A program made the translations under genes and the position numbers. The notes below the pieces were generated by a model. It had not been told where the DNA came from and did no database searches. It saw nothing but the letters and a program-made list of their open reading frames with translations. 64,000 nt of DNA from Mesorhizobium sp. M9A.F.Ca.ET.002.03.1.2 (GTDB lineage Bacteria; Pseudomonadota; Alphaproteobacteria; Rhizobiales; Rhizobiaceae): contig NZ_CP034443.1 in NCBI RefSeq assembly GCF_003952365.1, forward strand, positions 4,519,001 to 4,583,000, given 5' to 3'. The first letter of the stretch is position 1. Each line of letters begins with the position of its first letter. Below are positions 53,373 through 63,100 of the stretch, in pieces.

Positions 53373-55184
53373 ATGACAATTTTGCAGACGGCGCGTCATA
53401 TGACGGGCGAAAGACGCTTTTTCCTCGATGTCAGGCAGTCGGCCACCGGTGTTTCATGGGAACATCGGCTGACCGAGCGGCAGGACATGACCGCACTCGC
53501 CATCGCGCAGGGCCATGGCGTGCCGGACATCGTCGCGCGCGTCCTTGCCGGGCGCGGCGTGACCGCCGAGCAGACCGAGCGGTTCCTCGATCCGACCATC
53601 CGCGACCTGCTGCCGGACCCGGCGTCGCTGACCGACATGGAGAGGGCCGCCGCCCGTATCGCCGGGGCAATCATTGCCAGGGAAAAGGTGGCGATCTTCG
53701 GCGACTACGATGTCGATGGCGCGGCCTCGTCGGCGCTGCTCAAGCGGTTTCTCACGCATTTCTCGGTGCCATCGGAGATTTACATACCGGACCGCATCTT
53801 CGAGGGGTACGGCCCCAATCCGGAAGCCATGCGCGAACTCGTGTCACGCGGCGCGACGCTGATCGTCACCGTCGACTGCGGCACCAACAGCGCCGTTTCG
53901 ATCGACGCTGCGAAGGCGGCGGGCGCCGATGTCGTGGTGCTCGACCATCACCAGGTCGGCGGCCCGTTGCCGTTGGCCGAAGCGGTCGTCAATCCCAATC
54001 GCGAGGACGACCTTTCGGGCCAGGGTCATCTTTGCGCCGCCGGCGTCGTCTTCCTGGCTCTGGTCCAGACGGCGAGAATCCTGCGCGGCTGGTTGCCGGA
54101 TGCCGCACCGCCGGACCTGCTTGGCCTGCTCGACCTCGTGGCTCTGGCGACCGTCTGCGACGTGGTGCCGCTGAACGGCGTCAACCGCGCCTTCGTGGTC
54201 AAGGGGCTGCAGATGGCGCGCCAGCAGAGGAACGAAGGGCTGGCGGCGCTGGCGCGGGTCTCGCGCATCGGCGAGCCGGTCAGCACCTTCCATCTGGCCT
54301 ATCTGATCGGCCCGCGCATCAATGCTGGCGGGCGCATCGGCGATGCGGCACTCGGCAGCCGGCTGCTCGCCACCGACGATCCCGTCGAGGCCCGCACCAT
54401 CGCCGAGACGCTGGACCGTCTCAATCAGGAGCGGCAGCAGATGGAACTGGAGATGCTGGCCGCGGCACGCGCGGAGGCCGATGCCGAGCTTGCCGGCGGC
54501 AATGGGCCGGCTATCGTCGTCACCGCCAGCTCCAATTGGCATCCGGGCATTGTCGGCCTGCTGGCCTCGCGGCTCAAGGACCATGCGCGCCGGCCCGCCT
54601 TCGCCATCGCCTTCAATGCCAATGGCATCGGCACGGGTTCAGGCCGTTCGGTGTCGGGCTTCGATCTTGGCAGGCTGGTGCGCGAGGCGGCCGATGCCGG
54701 GCTGATCGTCAAGGGCGGCGGCCATGGCATGGCGGCCGGCATCACGGTGGAGCGGGCAAAACTCGGCGTGCTTAGGGCCTTCTTCGAAGAACGAGCGGCG
54801 GCCGACGTGTTCCGGCTGCAAGGCGAGGAAAGCCTGGCGATCGACGGTGCGCTGGCCGCCGAGGGCGCGACGCTCGGCCTGCTCGATGCACTGGAGAAAG
54901 CCGGCCCGTTCGGTGCCGGACACGTCGCGCCGGTCTTCGCGCTGCCGCGCCATCGGCTTACCGACGCAAGGCCGGTCGGCACCAACCACATCCGCGCCGA
55001 TCTGCAGTCGGAAAGCGGCGGCCGCATCCAGGCGATCGCCTTTCGCGCCGTCGATACGGCGCTCGGCGAATTCCTGTTCAAGAACAGGGGCAAACCGGTG
55101 CATGTCGCCGGCTCCCTGTCGGGCAATCATTGGAACGGCAACCGTACGGTGCAGTTCCGAATCATCGATGCCGCACCCGCCTGA
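53373..55184 (+). CDS. recJ: Single-stranded-DNA-specific exonuclease RecJ
   Basis: RecJ degrades ssDNA 5' to 3' in recombination and repair. The 603-residue protein has the DHH motifs FGDYDVDGAAS, VDCGT and LDHHQVG. The DHHA1 motif GGGHGMAAG and a C-terminal OB-type domain follow. The start is ambiguous between ATG 53373 and ATG 53400 (MTGERRFFLD); neither has a strong RBS. Confidence 0.95.
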   Translation: MTILQTARHMTGERRFFLDVRQSATGVSWEHRLTERQDMTALAIAQGHGVPDIVARVLAGRGVTAEQTERFLDPTIRDLLPDPASLTDMERAAARIAGAIIAREKVAIFGDYDVDGAASSALLKRFLTHFSVPSEIYIPDRIFEGYGPNPEAMRELVSRGATLIVTVDCGTNSAVSIDAAKAAGADVVVLDHHQVGGPLPLAEAVVNPNREDDLSGQGHLCAAGVVFLALVQTARILRGWLPDAAPPDLLGLLDLVALATVCDVVPLNGVNRAFVVKGLQMARQQRNEGLAALARVSRIGEPVSTFHLAYLIGPRINAGGRIGDAALGSRLLATDDPVEARTIAETLDRLNQERQQMELEMLAAARAEADAELAGGNGPAIVVTASSNWHPGIVGLLASRLKDHARRPAFAIAFNANGIGTGSGRSVSGFDLGRLVREAADAGLIVKGGGHGMAAGITVERAKLGVLRAFFEERAAADVFRLQGEESLAIDGALAAEGATLGLLDALEKAGPFGAGHVAPVFALPRHRLTDARPVGTNHIRADLQSESGGRIQAIAFRAVDTALGEFLFKNRGKPVHVAGSLSGNHWNGNRTVQFRIIDAAPA

Positions 55185-55206
55185 GAACAGGCTCCCGGAT
55201 CATCGT

Positions 55207-56178
55207 TCAGGCCAGAACCGTCTGCAGCCGCGCCAGCTCGCCGATCTGAGCCATCGTTGCCTGATAACCGATGCGGATCGCCTCGTCGGCGCGGTGGAAT
55301 TCGGTCAGGCCGATATGGCCGAGCTTCGGCTGCAGCGACATATCAGGCGGGTCGCCGGCAAGCCGCGCACGCGAAATGCGGTCCTGGATGATGTTGAAGG
55401 CTTCGACCATGACGCCGGTGATGCCGAGTCGCGCTTCGCGGGACTGGCGTTCGGGGTCGACCAGGCCGGTCCTTGGCGCGTCCTTCTCGGCGACCAGTTC
55501 GCCGGCAGTGTGCTTGATGACGGCGGCGCGACCGAACAGATCATAGTGAAGGTTTATCGCGACCACGAGCGGCTGCTCGTAGGCGCGGCAGACCGAGACC
55601 GGCACCGGGTTGACCAGTGCGCCGTCGACCAGCACGCGCCCGTTGCAGGTAACCGGTTCGAACACGCCGGGCAGTGCGTAGGAGGCGCGCATGGCGGTGA
55701 TCAACGAACCGCCCGACAGCCAGATTTCATGGCCGGTGCGGATCTCCGACGTGACGCAGACGAAGGGCTTGGGCAGATCCTCGAAACGGATGCCGGCCAT
55801 GTGCTCGCGCAGCCGTGCGTCGAGCTTCATGCCGCCGAATAGGCCGCTGCCGCGCAGATTGAGGTCGAGAAGACCAAAGATGCGCCGCCTGGTCAGGCTT
55901 CTGGCGAATTCTTCCAGCTCATCCAGCTTGCCGGCAAGGTAGCAGCCGCCGACCAGCGCGCCGATCGAGGTACCGGCGATCATCGATACTTCGATGCCGG
56001 CTTCGTCGAGCGCGCGCAGCACGCCGATATGGGCCCAGCCACGCGCGCAGCCGCCGCCCAGTGCCAGCGAAATGCCTGTTTTCTTGGGGGGCTTCGTTTC
56101 GGATGCGCCGGCGGACGATGAGAGGCCACTGGCCTCTCGAACGTCCGGTCTGTTGCGCGATGACGCCCATTCGAGCAT
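55207..56178 (-). CDS. Patatin-like phospholipase (RssA-type)
   Basis: The 323-residue protein has the oxyanion loop GGGCARGWAHIGVL, the nucleophile motif GTSIG and the catalytic dyad Asp in VDGALVNPVPV. It probably hydrolyses lipid acyl esters in the cytoplasm. ATG 56178 has GGGAG upstream. It converges with recJ. Confidence 0.9.
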   Translation of the reverse strand: MLEWASSRNRPDVREASGLSSSAGASETKPPKKTGISLALGGGCARGWAHIGVLRALDEAGIEVSMIAGTSIGALVGGCYLAGKLDELEEFARSLTRRRIFGLLDLNLRGSGLFGGMKLDARLREHMAGIRFEDLPKPFVCVTSEIRTGHEIWLSGGSLITAMRASYALPGVFEPVTCNGRVLVDGALVNPVPVSVCRAYEQPLVVAINLHYDLFGRAAVIKHTAGELVAEKDAPRTGLVDPERQSREARLGITGVMVEAFNIIQDRISRARLAGDPPDMSLQPKLGHIGLTEFHRADEAIRIGYQATMAQIGELARLQTVLA

Positions 56179-56292
56179 CACAATCTCCCTTGTCCCACGG
56201 CCAATATACAGGCTGGCCGTATCGAAATCATGAATATATGTGGCTGCAGTTCGGCGAATGGTTCATCCATATGGATGGTTCATGTGGTTCAT

Positions 56293-56763
56293 TCATATGG
56301 ATGGCTCATGGGACTTTCGATACGTTTCTTCCGCATCGAACAGTGGCTTGCTACCGTCGCTGGCAAGCGTCGCCTTGCCGTCGATCAGCCCCACCGTCCG
56401 ATAGAAGCAGGAACGCCGGCCGGTGTGACAGGTTGCGTCGTGGCCCATCACTTTGACGCGCAACCATATGGCGTCCTGGTCACAATCCGTGAGCATCTCG
56501 ACGATTTTCTGGACATTCCCGGACGTCTCGCCCTTCTTCCACAGCGCGCTGCGCGAGCGCGACCAGTAGTGAGCGATGCCGGTTTCGAGCGTCAGCGCCA
56601 GCGCTTCGGCGTTCATGTGCGCGACCATCAGCAACATGCCGTCTTCGGCATCGGTGACGACCACGGTGACGAGACCGCTGGCATCGAAACGCGGCGAAAA
56701 GACCGCGCCTTCTTCCAGTGCCTTCTTGTCTGATGGAGCTTTCGGAAATTCCAGTGCCGACAT
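56293..56763 (-). CDS. hisI: Phosphoribosyl-AMP cyclohydrolase
   Basis: The enzyme catalyses the third step of histidine synthesis. The 156-residue protein has [26 protein letters not shown] and the zinc-binding [16 protein letters not shown] precedes ATG 56763. It lies downstream of folE on the same strand, as in other rhizobia. Near-repeats of GGTTCATCCATATGGAT follow the stop region (about 56262-56310). Confidence 0.95.
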   Translation of the reverse strand: MSALEFPKAPSDKKALEEGAVFSPRFDASGLVTVVVTDAEDGMLLMVAHMNAEALALTLETGIAHYWSRSRSALWKKGETSGNVQKIVEMLTDCDQDAIWLRVKVMGHDATCHTGRRSCFYRTVGLIDGKATLASDGSKPLFDAEETYRKSHEPSI

Positions 56764-56780
56764 CGCCGGTCCTTGTTCAG

Positions 56781-56879
56781 AGCCCCACCCATTCCGATAG
56801 AATCGGAATGGGTGGGGGCTCTGTCTTCTTGTTGGCCATGATCTTATCCGAACCGGTTCCCACTTTTCGGGATCATGGC
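56781..56879. repeat. Two palindromic elements between folE and hisI
   Basis: The first is a 16-bp perfect hairpin (56783-56798 with 56802-56817) containing CCCACCCATTCCGAT. The second (56835-56879) pairs GCCATGATC with GATCATGGC around CCGAACCGGTTCCCAC, a motif seen widely in rhizobial intergenic DNA. They may terminate or stabilise the folE transcript. Confidence 0.7.
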
Positions 56880-56897
56880 TAGCGACCGGCGAGGGGG

Positions 56898-57533
56898 TCA
56901 GCCCCTGCCGCCGCGCACCATGGTGACGAAACGGACCTGTTCCTCGGGCGTGTCCTTGAAGACGCCGGTGAAGGTCGAGGTCAGCGTCGTGGAGCCTTCC
57001 TTGCGGATGCCGCGCATGGCCATGCACATATGTTCGGCTTCGAGCATGACGGCGACGCCGCGCGGATTGAGCACATCCTGGATGACGCCGGCGATCTGTG
57101 CGGTCATGGCTTCCTGGGTCTGCAGGCGCTGGGCGAAGATGTCGACGACGCGCGCGATCTTGGACAGGCCGACAACCTTGCCGTCCGGCAAATAGCCGAC
57201 ATGCGCCTTGCCGATGATCGGCACCATGTGGTGCTCGCAATGCGAATGGAACGTTATATCCTTGACCAGGACAAGGTCGTCATAGCCAGCGACTTCCTCG
57301 AAGGTGCGGCCGAGCTCCTCGGCCGGGCACTTGTCATAGCCGCCGAACATTTCGCGATAGGCCTTGACCACACGCTTTGGCGTATCGACCAGGCCCTCCC
57401 GGTCCGGATTGTCGCCGGCCCAGCGCAACAGGGTGCGAACCGCGGCTTCGGCTTCGGCTTCGCTCGGCCGATCCGTGACCGGCTTTTCCAGATAGGCGGA
57501 CGGGGGCATGAATTTCTTGATGACGGCATCCAT
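56898..57533 (-). CDS. folE: GTP cyclohydrolase I
   Basis: This enzyme starts folate and pterin synthesis. The 211-residue protein has the zinc ligands in [21 protein letters not shown] and later [14 protein letters not shown] 57533 (MDAVIKKFM) is chosen over the longer frame to 57695. It is divergent from the NifU-like gene. Confidence 0.95.
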   Translation of the reverse strand: MDAVIKKFMPPSAYLEKPVTDRPSEAEAEAAVRTLLRWAGDNPDREGLVDTPKRVVKAYREMFGGYDKCPAEELGRTFEEVAGYDDLVLVKDITFHSHCEHHMVPIIGKAHVGYLPDGKVVGLSKIARVVDIFAQRLQTQEAMTAQIAGVIQDVLNPRGVAVMLEAEHMCMAMRGIRKEGSTTLTSTFTGVFKDTPEEQVRFVTMVRGGRG

Positions 57534-57773
57534 AAAGGCGTCTCCCGTAGTTCCCCTCTCAGGAGGAACGAGTTGAACGGACCACGACCTTTCGGGTGTT
57601 AGAAACGTGCCCTGTTTCCAGCCCGTAAGCGGCGTGAACTGATTTGAGCAGGGACGAGGCCGTTGGTTACCTTGTCCATACCCGACTACCAGCATTATAT
57701 ATGATCGTGCCGAGCGAAAGGAAGACCGTTAGCGGCAATCGCCGTTCGCTCGGCGGCGACGGATTGGAAAAAT

Positions 57774-58220
57774 ATGATCGACGATGTCTACAATGCGAAA
57801 ATTCTGGGATTTGCCGGGAATATCGCGCGGATCGGCCGGCTCGACCACCCCGACGCAACCGCGCGCGCGCATTCCAAGCTCTGCGGCTCGACAGTGACCG
57901 TCGATCTGAAGATGGATGACGGCGTCGTCACCGATTTCGCGCATGACGTGAAGGCCTGCGCGCTTGGCCAGGCGTCGTCGTCGATCATGGCGCAACATGT
58001 CATCGGCGCCAGCGCGGATGAATTGCGCAGCGTTCGCGAGACGATGCTGAAGATGCTGAAGGAAAATGGCGCGCCGCCCGAAGGTCGCTTCGCCGACCTC
58101 AGATATCTCGAACCGGTGCGCGACTACAAGGCGCGCCATGCCTCGACCATGCTGACCTTCGATGCGGTGGTCGACGCGATCGGCCAGATCGAGAAGAAAC
58201 GCGCCGAACAGGCGGCCTAA
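57774..58220 (+). CDS. NifU/IscU-like iron-sulfur scaffold-family protein lacking the third Cys
   Basis: IscU/SufU scaffolds assemble Fe-S clusters on three Cys residues. This 148-residue protein keeps two (Cys37 in SKLCGS, Cys62 in VKACALGQASSS). At the usual third position it reads RHAS (Ala123). Clusters may be incomplete or the role changed. The folE-hisI neighbourhood is standard for rhizobia. Its stop overlaps the LysR stop by 4 bases. Confidence 0.85.
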   Translation: MIDDVYNAKILGFAGNIARIGRLDHPDATARAHSKLCGSTVTVDLKMDDGVVTDFAHDVKACALGQASSSIMAQHVIGASADELRSVRETMLKMLKENGAPPEGRFADLRYLEPVRDYKARHASTMLTFDAVVDAIGQIEKKRAEQAA

Positions 58221-59137
58221 ACACCTCCCAGAGAACGCTTGCTTTCGGCAAATTCGACCCGGATCCAGTCAGCGAAGGCCGCGGCCGGTTCGGACAGGTT
58301 GCGCAGGCTCCGCGCCACCAGCCAATAGGCGCCGCATACCACGTTGATATCGAATGGCTTGATCAACGTACCGGTCGCCAGTTCCTCCTTGACCAGCAGA
58401 AGGTCGCCCAGCGCCACGCCGTGCCCCAGCATGGCCGCCTGTTTCGAGAGCGAGGCGTCGGCCAGCAGTGGGCCACGCTCCGGTATCGCATCAGCGGACA
58501 CGCCGGCTGCCTCGAACCAGCGCGCCCAGCCCTGGCGATTTTCTTCATGCAGCAAGGTATACCGACGCAGGTCGGCCGGACTTTCCAGGGCAACGCCCGA
58601 TGCTGAAAGTGCTGGCGACAACACAGGCGAATCGATGACCGGCGCCAGGCGTTCCGCCTCGCTGCGCGGCCATGACGTGCTGTGGGCGCTGAAGCGCAGC
58701 GCGAGTTCGGCCTGATCGCTGCGGAACTCGATCAGGCGCGGGTCGACATCGAGGGAAATGTCGATATCCGGCCGCAGTTCGCGGAATCGATTGAGCCGCG
58801 GCACCAGCCAGGATGCGGCAAGCGAGGGCTCGACGCTCACGCAGACCACCGACTGGGCCGGCGTCGCCACCAATTCCGAAAGCAGTCCGTCAATGTCGTC
58901 GAAACTTCTGACGAGCTGATCGAGCAGGCGCTGGCCGGCATCGGTAAGCTCGACGCGGCGATGGTGACGGTAGAACAGAGGCTGGCGCAGGAACAGCTCG
59001 AGCTCGCGGACCTGGCGGCTGATCGCAGCTTGGGAGACAAAAAGCTCTTCGGCCGCCCGGCTGAAACTCAGGTGCCTGCCGGCCGCTTCGAAACTCCTCA
59101 ACGCCGTCAGGGGGAGGCGGCCACGCTTCATTCGCAT
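58217..59137 (-). CDS. LysR-family transcriptional regulator (GcvA-like)
   Basis: The 306-residue regulator has an N-terminal winged HTH (LPLTALRSFEAAGRHLSFSRAAEELFVSQAAISRQVR) and a GcvA-type effector-binding domain. It converges on the NifU-like gene. The divergent side holds no clear target gene, so its regulon is unknown. Confidence 0.9.
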   Translation of the reverse strand: MRMKRGRLPLTALRSFEAAGRHLSFSRAAEELFVSQAAISRQVRELELFLRQPLFYRHHRRVELTDAGQRLLDQLVRSFDDIDGLLSELVATPAQSVVCVSVEPSLAASWLVPRLNRFRELRPDIDISLDVDPRLIEFRSDQAELALRFSAHSTSWPRSEAERLAPVIDSPVLSPALSASGVALESPADLRRYTLLHEENRQGWARWFEAAGVSADAIPERGPLLADASLSKQAAMLGHGVALGDLLLVKEELATGTLIKPFDINVVCGAYWLVARSLRNLSEPAAAFADWIRVEFAESKRSLGGV

Positions 59138-59467
59138 AATCTCTAGTTATCCGAGGCGCAAATTATACTCGTTTGAGGACGAAGGCCAGCAGCGGTCTAA
59201 TCGGCGCCTAGAGGAGATGCGGCCATGATCCAGTTCCTGAGCATTTTTGGCGACGTCATGCGGATAGCAACGTTTCAATGGCGTGATAGGCCCTCTGCCG
59301 GCCGCTGCGAGGAACGGCGGGCCGGTACCGCTCGTTGGTTGCCTCCGGCCGATCGGTATCCTGTTCGCCGTCCAAGATCCTGAAGCGGATCACAGGCGGG
59401 AAGAAGGGGATTGCGTTCTCTGCTCGAAGTTCACATCTATTCGGGGAAACGCGATGCGGAGAATGCG
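59138..59467. other. 330-base region between the LysR gene and yidD
   Basis: A 52-codon frame (59225-59383, MIQFLSIFGDVM start) has a good GAGGAGA site 7-13 bases upstream. After the first 20 residues it becomes Arg/Pro-rich and looks non-coding. It could be the stub of a LysR target gene. Nothing else is supported. Confidence 0.3.
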
Positions 59468-59842
59468 GTGCGCGATCAACATGGGCATGCGCATGTCGCC
59501 GGGCCGCTCCAGCGCGGTCGCAACTGGCCCGGCCCGTGGCGCAAGACGCCCGGCCGAATCCTCGGCACGTCGCTCGTACGCTTCTACCAGCTGACCCTGT
59601 CCGGCTTTGTCGGCAATTCCTGCCGGCATCTGCCGACCTGTTCCGAATACGCGCATGAGGCGATCGCCCGCCACGGGCTGTGGGCCGGCGGCTGGATGGG
59701 GCTTTTCCGGGTGCTACGCTGCGGACCGTTCGGGACGCATGGCATCGACCGCGTGCCGGAGGTGCTGGCCGGTCGCTATGTCTGGTTCATGCCCTGGCGG
59801 TACTGGCGGATCGGAAAAACGCGCAGGGACGGCGAAAGCTGA
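59468..59842 (+). CDS. yidD: Membrane protein insertion efficiency factor YidD
   Basis: YidD assists YidC-dependent membrane insertion. The 124-residue product has the core LTLSGFVGNSCRHLPTCSEYAHEAIARHG and the GLFRVLRCGPFGTHGIDRVP ending. GTG 59468 with CGGAGA upstream is chosen. TTG 59411 opens the frame but would add an atypical N-terminus. Confidence 0.92.
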   Translation: MRDQHGHAHVAGPLQRGRNWPGPWRKTPGRILGTSLVRFYQLTLSGFVGNSCRHLPTCSEYAHEAIARHGLWAGGWMGLFRVLRCGPFGTHGIDRVPEVLAGRYVWFMPWRYWRIGKTRRDGES

Positions 59843-59983
59843 TGCCGGCAGGGGCGCAAAGCTCTGCAATCGGGCAGATCTTTACGATTTGCTAGGGTTA
59901 ACCGCATCTTGCGCATTTAAGACAAAATCGAGACAAGAGGCCTCGCTAAGCCGCTCCTGACATGCCTCAGGAGAGATTGCCAA

Positions 59984-60805
59984 ATGCGCCAGATAGATCG
60001 CCGTCCATTCGTTTTCGCTTTGGTTCTCTACCTTCTGGCGTGGATGCTGGGTTTTCCGATCCACGCTCAATCCGCGCCGCTGAAGGATGTCGAATGCACA
60101 TTGATCCTGGATGCTGCAAGCGGCGAAACGCTGTACCGGGACGGGGTTTGCGACCAGCGCTTCAGCCCCGCTTCGACGTTCAAGGTCCCCTTGTCGCTGA
60201 TCGGCTACGACGCCGGAATCCTGCGCGACGAGCACACGCCGGCATGGGACTACAAGCCTGAGTTCAACGCGGTGAAGCGCGACCAGAAGACCGTCGACCC
60301 GACGATCTGGGAAAAGGATTCGGTCCTGTGGTTTTCGCGGGAAATCACCCGGCGGCTCGGCAGCGAGCGCTTCGCCGGCTACGTCTCGAAGTTCGACTAC
60401 GGCAACTCCGACGTCTCCGGCACTGCCGGCAAGGATGATGGGCTCACCCGGTCGTGGGTGAATTCCTCCCTCAAGATATCGCCCACGGAACAGATCGATT
60501 TCCTGCGCCGGCTGCTCGACCGCAAACTGCCGGTTTCGGACAGGGCCTATGCCATGACCGATGCCATCGTTCCGACGTTCCGCGCGGGAGACTGGACGGT
60601 CCAGGGCAAGACCGGGAGCACCGGGCTTGGCAATGACAAGACCCGGGACAAGCGCTCGCTTGGCTGGTTTGTCGGCTGGGGAGAAAAGGATGGCCGCCGG
60701 ATCGTCTTTGCCCGCCTGGTGGTCGATACGAAGCGGTCGGAGATGCCCAAGGGCCTCAAGACGCGGTCGACGTTCCTGAAAGACCTTCCTGGTCTGATCA
60801 AATAG
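59984..60805 (+). CDS. Class D (OXA-type) beta-lactamase
   Basis: The enzyme hydrolyses beta-lactams through a carbamylated lysine. The 273-residue precursor has a signal peptide ending in IHAQ, the active-site STFK (64-67), an S-V-L triad at 113-115 in the SxV position, YGN (139-141) and KTG (209-211), so all class D landmarks are present. It stands alone between yidD and thrS, which are normally neighbours in this group, suggesting insertion. A terminator follows. Confidence 0.9.
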   Translation: MRQIDRRPFVFALVLYLLAWMLGFPIHAQSAPLKDVECTLILDAASGETLYRDGVCDQRFSPASTFKVPLSLIGYDAGILRDEHTPAWDYKPEFNAVKRDQKTVDPTIWEKDSVLWFSREITRRLGSERFAGYVSKFDYGNSDVSGTAGKDDGLTRSWVNSSLKISPTEQIDFLRRLLDRKLPVSDRAYAMTDAIVPTFRAGDWTVQGKTGSTGLGNDKTRDKRSLGWFVGWGEKDGRRIVFARLVVDTKRSEMPKGLKTRSTFLKDLPGLIK

Positions 60806-60862
60806 ACTGAGCGACCAACGATCCCGCTTTACGGCGCGGGAATCTGCCCATAAAAGACTGCC

Positions 60863-60882
60863 GCCGGACGTATCCGGCTTTT
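60863..60882 (+). terminator. Probable terminator of the class D beta-lactamase gene
   Basis: GCCGGA and TCCGGC pair around a CGTA loop, followed by TTTT. It lies 58 bases after the stop codon. Confidence 0.6.
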
Positions 60883-60889
60883 ACTTTTT

Positions 60890-60960
60890 GCGTGTCGTAA
60901 CCCAAAACCGCTTCGCATCCTTGGGTCAAGCCCGAGGGCAGGCTCTTTGGGCGACACGCA
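60890..60960. repeat. Palindromic element related to that at 20502-20550
   Basis: Arms GCGTGTCG and CGACACGC flank a core beginning CCCAAAACCGCT and ending TTTGGGCGACACGC. The core and arm layout match the element at 20502-20550. It sits just upstream of thrS. Confidence 0.65.
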
Positions 60961-61004
60961 TTTCACCACCCGCGCTCGTTTGCGGGACTGGATAGGAGAA
61001 CTCT

Positions 61005-62981
61005 ATGCTGAATTCCGTTTCCCTGACATTTCCCGATGGCTCCGTCCGCGACTACGAAGCGGCGATGACAGGCGCCGGTCTGGCGGAATCGATCTCGAAG
61101 TCGCTGGCCAAGAAGGCTGTCGCCTACTCGATCGACGGCGTGGTGCGCGATCTTTCCGACCCGCTCGGCAAGTCCGGCAAGGTCGAGATCATCACCCGCG
61201 AAGACCCGCGCGCGCTGGAGCTCATCCGCCACGACGCAGCGCACGTGCTGGCCGAAGCCGTGCAGGAATTGTGGCCGGGAACGCAGGTGACCATCGGGCC
61301 GGTGATCGAAAACGGGTTCTACTATGATTTCGCCCGCAACGAGCCGTTCACCCCCGACGATTTCCCAGTGATCGAGAAGAAGATGCGCGAGATCATCGCA
61401 CGCAATAAGCCGTTCACCAAAGAGGTCTGGTCGCGCGAGAAGGCGAAAAAAATCTTCGCCGACAAGGGCGAGCGCTACAAGCTGGAACTGATCGACGCGA
61501 TTCCCGACGATCAGGACCTCAAGATCTACGCGCAGGGCGATTGGTTCGACCTCTGCCGCGGCCCTCATATGGCTTCGACCGGGCAGATCGGCAGCGCCTT
61601 CAAGCTGATGAAGGTGGCCGGCGCCTATTGGCGCGGCGACAGCAACAACCCGATGCTGACGCGCATTTACGGCACGGCCTGGGCCGACCAGACGCAGCTC
61701 GATGCCTACCAGATGATGCTGGAGGAAGCCGAAAAGCGCGATCACAGGAAGCTCGGCCGCGAGATGGACCTGTTCCATTTTCAGGAAGAGGGGCCGGGCG
61801 TCGTCTTCTGGCATGCCAAGGGCTGGAAGATGTTCCAGAACCTGGTCAGCTACATGCGCCGCCGGCTGGATGACCTCGGCTATCAGGAGGTCAACGCTCC
61901 GCAAGTGCTCGACAAGAGCCTGTGGGAGACTTCAGGCCACTGGGGCTGGTACCGGGACAATATGTTCAAGGTGACGGTTGCCGGCGACGACACTGATGAC
62001 GACCGCGTCTTCGCGCTGAAGCCGATGAACTGTCCCGGCCATGTCCAAATCTTCAAGCATGGATTGAAGTCATACCGAGATCTGCCTGTAAGATTGGCCG
62101 AATTCGGCGCCGTTCATCGCTATGAGCCGTCCGGCGCGCTGCACGGCCTGATGCGCGTGCGCGGCTTTACCCAGGACGATGCCCACATCTTCTGCACCGA
62201 GGAACAGCTCGCCGACGAGTGCATCAAGATCAACGACCTGATCCTGTCGACCTACGCCGACTTCGGCTTCGACGAAATCACCGTCAAACTGGCGACCCGC
62301 CCCGAAAAACGCGTCGGCACCGACGCGATGTGGGATCATGCCGAGGGCGTGCTGCAAGATGTGCTCGACACGATCGCTGCGCGGTCGGGCAACCGGATCA
62401 AGACGGGCGTCAATCCGGGTGAGGGCACGTTCTACGGGCCGAAGTTCGAATATGTGCTGCGCGACGCCATCGGCCGTGACTGGCAATGCGGCACCACGCA
62501 GGTCGATTTCAACCTGCCGGAACGGTTCGGCGCCTTCTACATCGGCTCGGATTCGGAGAAGAAGCAGCCGGTGATGGTGCATCGCGCCATCTGCGGTTCG
62601 ATGGAGCGCTTCCTCGGCATCCTGATCGAGAACTATTCCGGCCATTTCCCGCTGTGGTTCGCACCGCTGCAGGTGGTGGTGGCGACGATCACCTCCGATG
62701 CCGACGATTATGCACATAAGGTCGTCGCGCAGTTGAGGGCCGCGGGACTGTTGGCGGAAGCCGATCTTCGCAACGAGAAGATCAACTACAAGGTCCGCGA
62801 GCACAGCCTCGCCAAGGTTCCGGTCATCCTCGTCTGCGGCAAGCGGGAGGCGGAGGAGGAGACGGTCAACATCCGCCGGCTCGGTTCGCGCGACCAGGAA
62901 TCGCTTGGCCTTGGCCAGGCGGTGGCAATGCTTGCCGAAGAGGCGGTGACGCCCGACCGCAAGCGCAAGCGAGCGGCCTGA
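61005..62981 (+). CDS. thrS: Threonyl-tRNA synthetase
   Basis: The 658-residue class II synthetase has an N-terminal TGS domain, the editing domain with the HDAAH zinc/His motif, the catalytic core with [21 protein letters not shown], and a C-terminal anticodon-binding domain. ATG 61005 has GGAGAA upstream. The length is typical. Confidence 0.97.
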   Translation: MLNSVSLTFPDGSVRDYEAAMTGAGLAESISKSLAKKAVAYSIDGVVRDLSDPLGKSGKVEIITREDPRALELIRHDAAHVLAEAVQELWPGTQVTIGPVIENGFYYDFARNEPFTPDDFPVIEKKMREIIARNKPFTKEVWSREKAKKIFADKGERYKLELIDAIPDDQDLKIYAQGDWFDLCRGPHMASTGQIGSAFKLMKVAGAYWRGDSNNPMLTRIYGTAWADQTQLDAYQMMLEEAEKRDHRKLGREMDLFHFQEEGPGVVFWHAKGWKMFQNLVSYMRRRLDDLGYQEVNAPQVLDKSLWETSGHWGWYRDNMFKVTVAGDDTDDDRVFALKPMNCPGHVQIFKHGLKSYRDLPVRLAEFGAVHRYEPSGALHGLMRVRGFTQDDAHIFCTEEQLADECIKINDLILSTYADFGFDEITVKLATRPEKRVGTDAMWDHAEGVLQDVLDTIAARSGNRIKTGVNPGEGTFYGPKFEYVLRDAIGRDWQCGTTQVDFNLPERFGAFYIGSDSEKKQPVMVHRAICGSMERFLGILIENYSGHFPLWFAPLQVVVATITSDADDYAHKVVAQLRAAGLLAEADLRNEKINYKVREHSLAKVPVILVCGKREAEEETVNIRRLGSRDQESLGLGQAVAMLAEEAVTPDRKRKRAA

Positions 62982-63001
62982 GTTCAGCCAGATTGTCAAC
63001 G

Positions 63002-63032
63002 AATGGCGGTGGGGCGATCCACCGCCATTTTC
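63002..63032 (+). terminator. Terminator of thrS
   Basis: An 11-bp stem (63002-63012 with 63019-63029) with a GGCGAT loop is followed by TTTT. It begins 20 bases after the thrS stop. Confidence 0.75.
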
Positions 63033-63072
63033 ACATGCTCGCCATTTTCACATGCCCGCCATTTCACATGCT
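63023..63072 (+). repeat. 17-bp tandem repeat, three units
   Basis: Three units (63023-63039, 63040-63056, 63057-63072) share CGCCATTTTCACATGC, the last with one T fewer. The first unit overlaps the right arm of the thrS terminator. Confidence 0.75.
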
Positions 63073-63100
63073 TGTCACGCCGGCCCTGTAACGAGCCCTC

